Source: Isochrysis galbana
Lineage: Eukaryota; Haptophyta; Isochrysidales; Isochrysidaceae
Assembly (NCBI GenBank): GCA_018136815.1
Contig: CM030941.1
Span: 747,528 to 811,527, forward strand
Direction of reading: 5' to 3'
Length of the DNA: 64,000 nucleotides
Below the pieces are notes generated by a model. The model saw only the letters and a list, made by a program, of their open reading frames with translations, did no database searches and was not told the DNA's origin. Below, in pieces: positions 54,157 to 63,850 of this stretch; within the stretch, counting starts at the first letter, position 1; every line of letters starts with the position of its first letter. The translations under genes were made by a program, and so were the position numbers.

Positions 54157-57100
54157 TCATCGCACCGGCCGAAAGGCGGACGTTCTTTTGGACTGCACCT
54201 CGGCTATTTTGTCGGGATCCGGAATGGAAAAGAACCTAGCTAACGGGTCGATGCGCGGATCGAGCCGTCCTGGCGGCTTAGGCCGAGAGGCCCACGCATC
54301 GATTTTGGCCTTGTGAAGTTTATACTCTGCTGGCGTCATGCCCTTTGGCGCGGTAGACCCTCCCACTTTAAACTCAGCCGATGCCGAATATGTTGCCCTG
54401 ATGTGGGTGTCAAGGCGCTGTTTGAGCGGTGGTCCAGCTCCCCTAAGAAACTGAGCGTCGAGGCCAACGTCATGGCCTCGTGCTTGCGAGCGGAGTTTGG
54501 CTAGGTTGATCTCGGCACGTTCACGCTCGACGATGCCGATTGGTGGTGTATTGCGCATGGGTTGACGGAGTTCCTCTACTTCAGGCGCCCGCGGAGCCGC
54601 TGTGCGCAATGGGAACGGGTTCTTGGCCTCCATGAGAAGCTTGACAGCTGTCGGTTTCAAGGCGAGCAAGCGGCGTTGTAGGTCGGGTATCGCGATCTCT
54701 CCCTTGGCGAGGTAGTCGAGCCCAACGAAAACTTCGTCGATGACGGCATGTGCCGTGGCGAGTTTTGGCAGACCCCAATGGATCAGTAGGTCTGGCATGG
54801 CCTTGTTAAACTCGGCACGGCTCACATGACCGTTCCCATCCTCATCCCACTGGGTGAAAAGACCGCACACGCGGGCTGCATGCTGTTGGAGTGCAAAACG
54901 CAACAAGTCGGGTGGCGAAAGGTTGGGAGAAGGAGGACTGGGCTGAGCTCGTCTTGCGGCATGCGTGGGCGAGACCTTGCGAGACGAACAGCCCGACTTC
55001 GGTTGAAGAGAACCGTTCAACAATGGGAGGGACGACGACGCTGAAAGGCCGTGTTGTGAGAGCTTTTTCGAATTTCCAGGCGCTGCAAGGGATTTCGCCG
55101 ATGAAAGCTGAACGGGAGGCAACACGGAGATGCTAGATGACCTCGCCATGGAAAGCGTCGAAGGAGGAAGTGGAATGGACTCCGTCCGTCTGCCCGCTGC
55201 CGCGTTCTGGCGATGCACGTCTGCCCAGCTTGCCGACATCACGTCCAACTGCGAACGGACACGACGCACTCGCCGGCGTCCTCGCCACCCTCGATATGCA
55301 GCGGCAATATTTGTAGCGGCCTTTTCTCGAGTAACCCTCTTCAGATCTTGCTCCAACAGCTTTCGTCGGGCAACGGCTGCCCTCCGTGCGGCGCGCCCTC
55401 GTGCAATGCGCTGGATTGCAATGATCTCTGCGCCTCGCTTCCGTTCAATGTAACGCATGCGTATCCGTGTGATCGCTCTCTGTGAGTGCTCGCCATGTCG
55501 ATCAGGCCCAGACTCGCCCATGTTTGGGACATCAGCTAAGGTGCGTGACGAGCGCAAGCGCACGCTTCTGCCTCGACTCCGCGCTTGAATCCTGGCGGCG
55601 GCATGCTGTCGCCTCTGATGCACCGAATTCAGCGGTTCATGCGCTACGCGAGCACGCAAGCGGCCACAATGTCCGCGGTAAACTCTCTGGATTGCTATCG
55701 CCGATGTGCTTTTTTGAGCAGCGTGCCGCCGTAACAGCTCGCGTTGATGGTATCCGCGTATCCCGGCTTGCAGTCGCAAGATCGCGTTGCCCCCGTCAGC
55801 TCCAGACGCCGAGTCTACTGGCAGTGCGACACTGACCCCTGTGAGGAAGAAGCTCGTGGTCGCCTCAGAGTCGCCGACACTTGCCCGAAGCCTCCGGATC
55901 ACTTCTCTCATCAAGGCGCTGGAATCAGCTTTTCCGGGCCCTTCTTCAGTTTGTTTCTCAAGCACTTCCCTTACTTGTTGTAAGGCTGCACCTGTTTCAT
56001 CCCTGACGAGTAGAGTCCCAACCTCACTTGCTTCGGCATGGCCTATACTCTGTGCAATCGTAGCGACGGTTGACGCCACCGATTCTGCTTGTGAAGCCCT
56101 CACCCTTGCAACTTGCGCACTCAAGAATACAGACTCGGCCTCCTCGGCTGCAAGAACAGCCATATTGAGGAGGCCAAAGCTGTCGGAATTCTGCGTACCC
56201 CTCTCGCTGCCCATTTCTCGTGAGGCAGATGAGGCACTATTGTTTTGCAAGGAACGGTTGTCAACCTCGAGATACAAATTTGACTTTGCATGGCCAGTTG
56301 GCTTCGTGGTCTCCACTGACTCCCGCTCAGCAGCAAGTTGATGCGATTGCTGCAGACTCGAGCTCGTCCCTCCGGCAATCTTCATTCCAGCAGCCTCGAC
56401 GCTTTCGAGTGTAGCTTCTTCCGTCTCTTTCGCTTCAATCTCTTCCGCCTCTTCCATTAGGCGCAAAAACTCCGCCTCTTCAGCTATGTGGTTGCGCACC
56501 CTTCGCCCACGCTGGCGGGCCTGCAATATTGTTGCAGCTGTGGCTTGATTAATAGGAGGTATCAATGAAGAGGCACTAAGAGCAAGCACGGGCCGTTGCA
56601 ATTTTTCGCTCACGCTCGGCTTGAGCACAGCGGCACCCACGTTCTGCCGTGGCGCCTCCATGGATGGCGACGCTGATGGGCTTTCCTTCGTTATCGCGCC
56701 TCCTATTGCAGAAGCGGTACGCGCCTCTGCCAACGTCATTGGTTCACTATCCCGGCATGCAGGGTCCTCCACACATTCAGGTCCTGCGCCTTCCACAGCG
56801 CCTCTAGCAGCAGCCGCCGCCACCCTGCGCCTACGAAGCTTGACACAATGGTACTGCAGCATGGCCTTGATGAATAGCCCAGCGCACAGACATTGTTGCT
56901 GACGAGCATCTGTGATTGCAGCCATAGCTGCGAGAGCAACCCGGTTCGCAGTGCTGTCGTCCTTCATTGTTCCGGCAGCCCTGGCTAGTTTTTCGAGCGA
57001 GTCGATCGAGGGCATGTATTCGAGATCCGGAGGTTGCTGGTGGGCAGCATCATCCTCGCTCAATTGTTGCATGACCATCGCATGTATGTTGGCGAGGGAG

Positions 57101-57579
57101 CCTTTTGCAAATTGAGCGATGTGCTCGTTCTCCGACAGCGCGAGATGCTGCATTTGAGCAATGATATCCAACTGCTGCATGAATTCCAAGTAGCTTCGGT
57201 CCCGACAAGTGTTTTGGATGGCTCCGAGTGCGTATGTGAGTATTGTGGGGTCTGCCGAGAAAAGGTGAGGGAGCAACATCTCAAAGCCGTGCTGCTCCTT
57301 TACCATTGCTCTGGTCTCACCAGCTCTCGGGTCTACTGCCTCGGAGCACATGTTCCCCAAGACAAGGAGTGCCATAGCATGCAATTCATGCCGCGATTGA
57401 TTGCCAATCACATTCATCAGATAGTGGACCACCCCAGCACCGCGCAAAGATTCGCAGAGTGCAACAGCAGCATCGTCAAAGGCCTCATCAAGCAAGGCAG
57501 ATAGGGCATGCAGGCGCTCTAATGAAGCAGGTACATCGTTGCTGGTGATAAGGGCCTCGGCGAGCCGCGTGATCGACAT
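54157..57579 (-). CDS. Large armadillo / multi-IQ / EF-hand protein
   Basis: An intronless frame from ATG 57579 (MSITRLAEAL), 1140 residues; the frame is open further upstream without an ATG, so an upstream exon is possible. Residues 1-190 are armadillo-like helices (GVVHYLMNVIGNQSRHEL, HAMALLVLGNMCSEA, YALGAIQNTCRDRSY, AQFAKGSLANIHAMV). A long Glu-rich coil follows. Then at least five IQ-type motifs: ATILQARQRGRRVR, AILRLQAGIRGYHQR, AIAIQRVYRGHCGRLRA, IIAIQRIARGRAARRA and ATNIAAAYRGWRGRRRV. One canonical EF-hand loop (DEDGNGHVSRAEF) follows, with a degenerate partner (LAKGEIAIPDL), and a basic tail. IQ motifs bind calmodulin-like proteins, so a Ca2+-responsive scaffold, perhaps flagellar or cytoskeletal, is inferred. 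The gene is divergent from the coiled-coil gene at 59142. Confidence 0.8.
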   Translation of the reverse strand: MSITRLAEALITSNDVPASLERLHALSALLDEAFDDAAVALCESLRGAGVVHYLMNVIGNQSRHELHAMALLVLGNMCSEAVDPRAGETRAMVKEQHGFEMLLPHLFSADPTILTYALGAIQNTCRDRSYLEFMQQLDIIAQMQHLALSENEHIAQFAKGSLANIHAMVMQQLSEDDAAHQQPPDLEYMPSIDSLEKLARAAGTMKDDSTANRVALAAMAAITDARQQQCLCAGLFIKAMLQYHCVKLRRRRVAAAAARGAVEGAGPECVEDPACRDSEPMTLAEARTASAIGGAITKESPSASPSMEAPRQNVGAAVLKPSVSEKLQRPVLALSASSLIPPINQATAATILQARQRGRRVRNHIAEEAEFLRLMEEAEEIEAKETEEATLESVEAAGMKIAGGTSSSLQQSHQLAAERESVETTKPTGHAKSNLYLEVDNRSLQNNSASSASREMGSERGTQNSDSFGLLNMAVLAAEEAESVFLSAQVARVRASQAESVASTVATIAQSIGHAEASEVGTLLVRDETGAALQQVREVLEKQTEEGPGKADSSALMREVIRRLRASVGDSEATTSFFLTGVSVALPVDSASGADGGNAILRLQAGIRGYHQRELLRRHAAQKSTSAIAIQRVYRGHCGRLRARVAHEPLNSVHQRRQHAAARIQARSRGRSVRLRSSRTLADVPNMGESGPDRHGEHSQRAITRIRMRYIERKRGAEIIAIQRIARGRAARRAAVARRKLLEQDLKRVTREKAATNIAAAYRGWRGRRRVRRVRSQLDVMSASWADVHRQNAAAGRRTESIPLPPSTLSMARSSSISVLPPVQLSSAKSLAAPGNSKKLSQHGLSASSSLPLLNGSLQPKSGCSSRKVSPTHAARRAQPSPPSPNLSPPDLLRFALQQHAARVCGLFTQWDEDGNGHVSRAEFNKAMPDLLIHWGLPKLATAHAVIDEVFVGLDYLAKGEIAIPDLQRRLLALKPTAVKLLMEAKNPFPLRTAAPRAPEVEELRQPMRNTPPIGIVERERAEINLAKLRSQARGHDVGLDAQFLRGAGPPLKQRLDTHIRATYSASAEFKVGGSTAPKGMTPAEYKLHKAKIDAWASRPKPPGRLDPRIDPLARFFSIPDPDKIAEVQSKRTSAFRPVR

Positions 57580-58935
57580 ATCGGGCAAGAGATCTCGAAT
57601 ACACTGTCCTGCACCGGGTGCTGCCACTCGGTCTTGCCTTTCCCCGGGAGAATGCTCGGCCACTCCTTCTGCCGAGGTGCCCAGCGAGAGGAAGGGCGAG
57701 TGCGCGGAAGCGAGGGCCGAGCGAGAGATCGAGATACCCAACACCTCGGTAGCCGCAGCCGGCTCAGCCCTCCGGTACCAAGCGAGAGAGGGAGAGGGGT
57801 AGGGGCGGCGGTGGTCAGAGCGGCCTCGACGCGCAGAGAGCGATGAAACGACAGCGAGGCCCTAAGGGAGACCACCCGAGTTTACCTTATTACTCTTGCT
57901 GCTGCTGCTCTCACGCTGAGTTGGATATTTTTGAGGTGAAAGTTTCTAGCACCTTGCTCGATACTACATATCACACAGTATTATTTTGCCCTGGTTCGCT
58001 GTTTACTGGTACTGGTATTCGTACATCAGCTCCTATATCAGCACATCAGCTCCGAAGGAGTCGATGCTGGTACATCTGTATTGATATTATTAGTGGTGAT
58101 CATGGGCAGGAGGCAGGAGGAGGCGGCTCTAACGCTCAACGCTCAATTATATCTCTAATTTTTCGAGGGGCGAGGGAGGGGTGCGAGGGGTGCGAGTGCG
58201 AGGGGAAGGAGAATAAGGTTTGAGGTCGCCCCCCCCCCCCCCCCCCCGCGCGCGCGAGGAGATCCGCACCGACGGCGACCGCCTCCGGCGGCCCGCTCGC
58301 CCGCTCCACTCTCTGCCGGCCCCTCTCCCACCTCCCACTCGAAAAGCAGCTACCAAGAACCAAAAACCAGGCATACACAAGACACAAGACACAGACCACA
58401 GACCATCTCGGAGACGCCCCACTAATGTCTCCGAAAATCAAGATGCAGCGTCGAAAAGCCAAGTTTGCTTTGTCAAAAAATTAGCGAGTTGAGAGAACAG
58501 CGAGGCGTCGTGGCGTCGTGTTTCGGAATCCGGAAAGGTGGCTGCAGAGTAAAAGTCAATGGTAAGATCAACACAGCTCTACAAAACAAAGACTGCATCT
58601 TCTCTCTCAGGCGGCCCTTCACAGACAGTCCCACCACCCGTTTTGAAATCCGACGAGAGACACACGCGTTATATTTATCTGCCTGCACGCACAACAGCCC
58701 AGGAACGAGCAGGCAACTTCGCCCCCCCCCCCCCCCCCTCTTCCAGGATAAAACAGTGGAGGTTGAGAGAGAAGCGGGGGGGAGGGAGGAAGAAGGATGA
58801 GGGGGAGAGGATAGAGGGAGTAGACACGAGAAGAGGAGAGAAGAGTCACAAACTACCTACATATACATTCAAAAAATACACTTACTCTACACGAGAGAGA
58901 AGGGGGGGGGGAGAGAGAGAGAGAAGAGAGGGAGA

Positions 58936-58979
<44 letters not shown>

Positions 58980-58986
58980 AGGGAGA

Positions 58987-59029
<43 letters not shown>

Positions 59030-59141
59030 TCTCAAGTGGACTTGGGCAGTGAGAGCTGAGAGCGCGCGAGCGGCGCGGAGAGGGCGAGACCCGCCGCACC
59101 CGGAGGGAGCTGTCTGTCACCGCGGACAGCTGTCCAGCGGC
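57580..59141. repeat. Divergent intergenic region with (GA)n microsatellite
   Basis: Bases 58905-59030 are two blocks of (GA)n separated by AGAGAAGAGAGGGAG; C runs occur at 58228-58248 and 58720-58740. No gene. It probably contains promoters for both flanking genes. Confidence 0.55.
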
Positions 59142-60149
59142 ATGGACGAGGAAGCGGACAGCGCGGTGCAGGAGTTCCTAGGCATCCTCGAGCAGCACAA
59201 GAAGAATTGTGAGCGTGAGGGCAAATACATCGAGGCTGACAGTGAGTTTTCCTCCAGCCCTCGGGCTGCAGCGTCCTCTGTTGTCCTCTTCACATAGCGG
59301 TCCACTCTACTTGGCTGCTGCATCCTCGCAGACAAGCGCGCCCTTGGATCAAGTAGCGCTCATACCCCTGCTCTCGTATGTACTAGTTGCCAAGAGGCGT
59401 CTTGAGGAGCTCAAACAGCATCAGGAGAAGAGACGTCAAGAGAGTCTGCGATCGCGTCAGATTGCGCAGCGACTAGGAGTGGAAGAAGCTCATATGGTGG
59501 AGTTCCAGCAGTTCAATACTGCGTGGGACGAGAAGATGAAGGAGTACGAGGAACGCGCGACAGAGCTTCTGGAGGCGATGCGACAGCGCCACATGCTAGA
59601 TTACAATGAGTTCCGCCGTAAGACCGAGTTAGAGCCGCAGCGCAAGCCTAAGTTTTCAAAGGAGCTCCTAGACCTACGCAAAATTGAAGTTACCCTGGCA
59701 AAGAGGGGAGAGTACGCAGATGCCCAGAAGGTCAAGGTTCAAGCCGATGAGATGGAGGCGCAGGTGCAGCAGCAAATGACCCTGCACGCCACACAAGCTT
59801 CAAGCAGTGCAAACTTGACCGTGCCACACCTCCACAGGAGTTGGACAAGATGCAAGCGCTCAACATCCAGCACTTGAGCAACCTGGAAGCCAAATTCCTG
59901 CATAAACAAGACCAAGAGCTGAGCGCGTTGCGACAGCGGATACAGGCCGGATCTGAAGAGCAACGTAAGGCACGCCAGATGGACTTGGAAAGACTTCTCC
60001 AGCGCTATCACAATGTTAAGGCTGAGCTCGAGTCTCAACAGGTGGCGGAGAGATTGCGCATGAAGAAGGGGATCTCTGGGCTCGAATCTTCGTACATGCA
60101 TTCCCGTATGAACGCGAGTAGATTGAGCTCGCGTGGGCCCCGTAGTTGA
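59142..60149 (+). CDS. Conserved coiled-coil protein of unknown function
   Basis: Exons 59142-59241, 59387-59763 and 59838-60149 give 262 residues. Introns are 145 and 74 bp, GT-AG; an earlier acceptor at about 59330 leads to a stop, while CTAG|TTGCC keeps the frame (EADIAKRRLEELKQHQ). The protein is almost entirely helical and highly charged. RSRQIAQRLGVEEAHMVEFQQF and KPKFSKELLDLRKIEVTLAKR, and FLHKQDQELSALRQRIQ near the end, recall a protein conserved in flagellated protists and animals; I cannot name the family with certainty. The C-terminus is short and Ser/Arg-rich. A cytoskeletal or ciliary role is a guess from family distribution. Confidence 0.8.
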
Positions 60150-61072
60150 TGTCTATCCAGAACGTTTGCATTCCAGCAATCGGGCTCAAGCCAAACAAGA
60201 GTGTTGCCACAACTGGTTGAGAGGATGGGGCGATTCTCTCAGCGCAGGCAGGTTACCGTCATGCCCAAACATTGGCCCCTCGTTTCGTGGCATCTTATCT
60301 TGTTGTGAAAGAAGGCATCTGTCCCTTTTCTGCTCTACATCTGCGGTCAAATTGGGTTGAGCGACGATTGGAAGATGGAAAAGACCAATCAGCAAAATCC
60401 TTTGTTGTTAGCGTCAATCAACATCTTCAGCGTGATGCCTCTGTTGCGGATGGGTGGGGGGCGGGGGGCTCAAGTTTGCCCCCAAAGAGGCGCTCCTTCT
60501 TGTCCCCCCCTACTCCTCCTTTCGTTTTCTCTTCCTCTGGTCTAGGTGTTATCTCCACGTTGCCGATGCTCCCGCCCGACCTCCTGGGCGCGGTCTCCTA
60601 GCTTGCGCTTTCCCTCCTCTCCGCCCCTTTCTTCCCGTGTGTTCCCCCCGCGCGGTCACGTGTCCCCTGCTCCTTCCCTGAGCCCAGAAAGTGGCTGCAA
60701 TGGCATCGCTCTCCAGGACACAAGGAGGCTCTTCGCATGTTCAGGCGATGTTGAGGCCAATGCCTGATGCCTGCGGTGCCCGTCGGCCCCCGCCTTCCTC
60801 CGGTGGCCGCCTGTGTCTGTCACCCCTCGTGTGTGTACGTGTGTACTAGGGTCAAACCCTCGCCCCTCGGCGCCCCTTCTTATTTGTCTTTTTCTCACAA
60901 GCTCTTCCCTGCTGCATATAAAAAAATCTGAAGATTCCGGCTACTACCGCTAGCTATAAAGGTCCACGCACTCGCACGCTCAGCCGGTACCGACTCACGC
61001 CATCACCTATACCCCAAAGCACTCACTCCCTATACACTACCCCCTTCATTCCTTTGTCTTTGGCATGGGGAA
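60150..61072. other. Intergenic / leader of repeat copy C
   Basis: No gene. C-rich from 60480 to 60680; the last 120 bases lead into the hairpin-ATG of copy C. Confidence 0.4.
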
Positions 61073-61088
61073 CTAAGTTTATACTTAG
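61073..61088 (+). promoter_or_regulatory. Start-proximal hairpin, copy C
   Basis: CTAAGT-TTAT-ACTTAG, a 6-bp stem with a 4-nt loop, ending 5 nt before ATG 61094. Confidence 0.65.
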
Positions 61089-62410
61089 ACGCGATGGAGC
61101 GCGCCGACGCGACTCCCCTCTCCTACGGGCCCCCCGCCGAGGGCGCCCCCCCAGTGCTCATGGAGCAGCCGCTGTCGAAGCGGCCGCGTCCGCCCACTGA
61201 GGCCGAGCAGGTGTGTGCGACTCCGGTCGCGCCGCACGGCCCGTGGCCCCGGCCACACCGCCCATGGCAGCCATGCTGGCCTCCCTCATGGGGAGCAGTA
61301 GGCTGCTGGCAACTTCCTAACAATGCCAGGCCTCAACAGCCACTCCTCCATTGGGCATGCCTTATGGCAGAGGCCCCTCTCGCCCTGGCAAGGGCCGCGC
61401 TGCTCCGGCAGCGCGGCCCGCGGCCGGGTGGCCCCTATAGGCACAACACACACCTCACTGTAGCAAGCAACATACGCTTCAGAGACAGCCTCTCATGCAC
61501 ACCTCACCTCACACACAAAGCACGCGCACACGCCCCCCGTGGGGACAACATTGACAATACCCCTCCACCCAATGCCTCCACTCACCCAACACTGACCAAG
61601 GTCACCCCCGCCCACGCCTCACAGGACCAAGATTCCGACGTAGAAAACGACATCACAGACTCCGACGCCTCCTTTGACTTTGAACTCTCCTTCCACCAAA
61701 CCGGGGACATCATCCTCCAAGACACGACGGCGTATGCCGCCATCGTCGAACTACTTCTCGAACTTGAGGGCGTAGACCCCGAGCCAGACTTTTGGGCCCG
61801 CTCAGCGCGAGGCCCGTGGCACATAGCAGTCAATGAGGACTGCGCGCAACAATTTCAAGCCAAATACGGGGAGCACACCAACATCCGCGTCCTAGGCCAA
61901 GACATCCCCGTGCGCATCCGAGTAGAATCCATCGACGAGAAAATCAACAAAAAAGGCACCTCCTCACGCAAGGCCCTCTACGAAGCACTTCAAGACGTCG
62001 CAGCCCACATAGTGGTCGAGGCAGACGGCCTCGCTTAAGCCTCAAAGATCACCCTAAGCGCGCTTGTCAAGGCGGTTGAATCGCAAGGCCTCACCTGCCT
62101 GAAGGGGAACCGCGAGCGCATGAAACTCGAAGGTGAGTCGGGCACTTTTGTGTCGAAAGTAGCCCACTCATCCCGCTGGCACCTCTACGTCTCCGCGGCG
62201 CAAGGAACCTTCTTGTCGGGCAACTTCCCACACAAAATCGTTCTCACCATCGACAACAAAACGGTGCCGGTAAACTATGCCGTCCGGGCATGCAAACCGA
62301 TCGCTGCTATGCCCCCGAACATCCAATCCCCCCACAAGCTCATGATTCACGGAAGCACCAAAGGGTGCAAGGGTTGGCGCCCGGAAGTAGCCCTCGGCCT
62401 GCGCCGCGCC
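61073..62410 (+). mobile_element. Dispersed ORF1/gag-like retroelement family, copy C (one nonsense codon)
   Basis: Hairpin 61073-61088, ATG 61094. The frame encodes 314 residues to a TAA at 62036-62038, where copy B has CAA (LAQASKITL). After that codon the same frame continues with homology to copy A to about 62380: NRERMKLEG, WHLYVSAAQGTF, NFPHKIVLTIDNKTVPVNYAVRACK and HGSTKGCKGW. It then stops matching and runs into a minus-strand gene remnant. The copy is nearly intact, thus young, and is truncated at its 3' end. Confidence 0.75.
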
Positions 62411-62439
62411 GCGAAGACGCAGGGCCAGTTTGTCTGCCG

Positions 62440-62743
62440 CTCTGGTGGCAGTTGTAAGCAGGGAATTGGAGAATTGGAGGGGGTGGGGGGGGCGGAGACG
62501 GGAAGAATCCCTCCTGGGAGTGCACCCACTGCAGCAGAGCGAGGTCGCCATCCCTCGCGGCGCGCTCGCAGAGGCGCCACAAGGGCACCCCCAGGTGCTG
62601 GCGGGCCTCGGCCGGCCAGGAGCGCAGCGCGATGCCCCGGAGCCACCTGTTGACCTTGTAGAGTTGTAGAGGGTGGCCTGTGACGGTAAGGGCAGATAGT
62701 CCAGGACGAGCCCAGCGACGTCGAGCAGGCCGACCGGCGTCAT
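62440..62743 (-). pseudogene. F-box/ankyrin-type gene remnant with 8-bp tandem duplication
   Basis: From ATG 62743 the minus strand reads MTPVGLLDVAGLVLDYLPLP, an F-box-like start of algal ankyrin proteins. Homology then passes to another frame: VNRWLRGIALRSW and CERAARDGDLALLQWVHSQEG, an ankyrin-type helix pair. Between them CTCTACAA is repeated back to back (62657-62674 region), which explains the frame change. After QEG the frame enters low-complexity Pro sequence next to the truncated end of copy C, so the ankyrin array is missing. Confidence 0.6.
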
Positions 62744-62869
62744 CGCGCGTGTGCGCTCGCGGCGGCGGCGGGAGGACCGCGGGGCGGCGCCCGGGGCGGT
62801 GGGCTGGCTGGGGTGCACCGGGGCGGTGGGGTGGGCTGCGTGGTGCGGCGAGCGGCTGGCGCCACAATA

Positions 62870-63201
62870 CGAAAATTGAAGACACCTTACACGCCATTTG
62901 CGAGATTGATAAACCATTCACACTGGTTTATATTAGACACACTCTCTTGAGCAAGAAATTCACTGAGAAAACAATCCTCGATATGAGTCGTGATGTTCTG
63001 CTTGGTACAATCAAAACTTATGTCAATTTGGAATTAACTCCCCACCTCCAAGAATTGTTAGAAGGTGTCGATTCGGGTTCAGCTTCAGCTTCCCAAGTAA
63101 AGATTGAAAACAAAAGGCCGTTTATCGATTCGGGTTCAGCTCCCGTAAAGATTGAAACCACAATGCCCAGCAACATCAAATACAAAAAAGCTCGGCCATG
63201 A
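62870..63201 (+). pseudogene. AT-rich ORF remnant, 5'-truncated
   Basis: An AT-rich frame (KIEDTLHAICEIDKPFTLVY, HTLLSKKFTEKTILDMSRDV, TYVNLELTPHLQELLEG) with a tandem SGSA..VKIE repeat near its end and a KYKKARP terminus. The first ATG is at 62982, in the middle of the helical part; upstream the frame runs into GC-rich sequence of another origin, so the 5' end is lost. Composition is like that of the 36.1-36.5 kb ORF. Confidence 0.45.
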
Positions 63202-63323
63202 AGGCATCCGCACTTCAAATGAAGGGAGGAGTGCCGAGCCAAGGCGACGCCGTTCTCGTTGCGTATGTAGTGCTGCTCGGCCTCTCCTTCGGGTTGCTCG
63301 CGGGGGGGCTCATGGTAGGGTGA
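63198..63323 (+). CDS. 41-residue predicted membrane peptide overlapping the upstream stop (ATGA)
   Basis: The ATG overlaps the TGA of the previous frame. The peptide starts MKASALQMKGG and has one membrane span (AVLVAYVVLLGLSFGLLAGG). It is too short for standard gene finding. The start fits the MKAxxL pattern seen at six other sites. Overlapping ATGA junctions are common in viruses and bacteria, unusual in nuclear genes. Confidence 0.35.
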   Translation: MKASALQMKGGVPSQGDAVLVAYVVLLGLSFGLLAGGLMVG

Positions 63324-63355
63324 GACTGGAAGAAACCGGAGGGAAAGGAGACCAA

Positions 63356-63436
63356 ATGAAGGCAAGCCGCCTGATCAGACCTGGGAATCAGGGTGCACGG
63401 GCCACAAGGAGGCGCAAACAGGCAAGGAGCGAGTAA
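63356..63436 (+). CDS. 26-residue basic peptide ORF of the MKAxxL set
   Basis: MKASRLIRPGNQ followed by a Lys/Arg-rich tail. Its DNA after codon 12 resembles that after the MKANDL start at 49449 (-). Whether it is translated is unknown. Confidence 0.25.
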   Translation: MKASRLIRPGNQGARATRRRKQARSE

Positions 63437-63537
63437 TGAGTTACGAGTGACGAGTGGCGCGTAGAACGCCTATCGAGTAAAGAACAACTAACGAGTAAAG
63501 TCGAAGGCCGCGGACGAGGTCGATCGCGAATGCGACA

Positions 63538-63850
63538 AGAGAGCGCGGAGAAGGGGGTGGGCGGAGCGAGAGCTCCGCTCACCGAAAAATAGGTAAGTCC
63601 CGCACCTGTTCACAGGATAAGTCGGGACTGAGGCCGCCGCCCACTCGGAGACACAGGAGGAGGGGGGGGAACGATCACCGGGGGGAGGCGCGGGCCACCC
63701 ACCGGACCATATCTAAGCCCTTCACCTTCACCCCTATCCCCCTGGTAGTGCACGGGGGGAGTCGCCTTATGGCGGGGGGAGAAGGGCCGGGGGAGTGGGG
63801 GTGTAGAAAGTTTTCCTATGTGAGTAGAAAGTAGAGGGTCCACGGCCGCG
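63538..63850 (+). repeat. Dispersed repeat R, copy 3
   Basis: About 300 bp nearly identical to 33886-34183, including GCGCGGAGAAGGGGGTGGGC, the AGTCCCG/CGGGACT inverted repeat, CCATATCTAAGCCCTTCACC and GTAGAAAGTAGAGGGTCCAC. Confidence 0.85.

Noticed and set aside
59331..59386. Exon start at the first AG (after CTCGCAG) in the coiled-coil gene
   Set aside because: That acceptor leads to an in-frame stop; the acceptor at 59386 restores the conserved frame.
62168..62340. Minus-strand continuation of the F-box/ankyrin frame across repeat copy C
   Set aside because: This part is antisense to the conserved core of copy C, so it is not ankyrin coding sequence.
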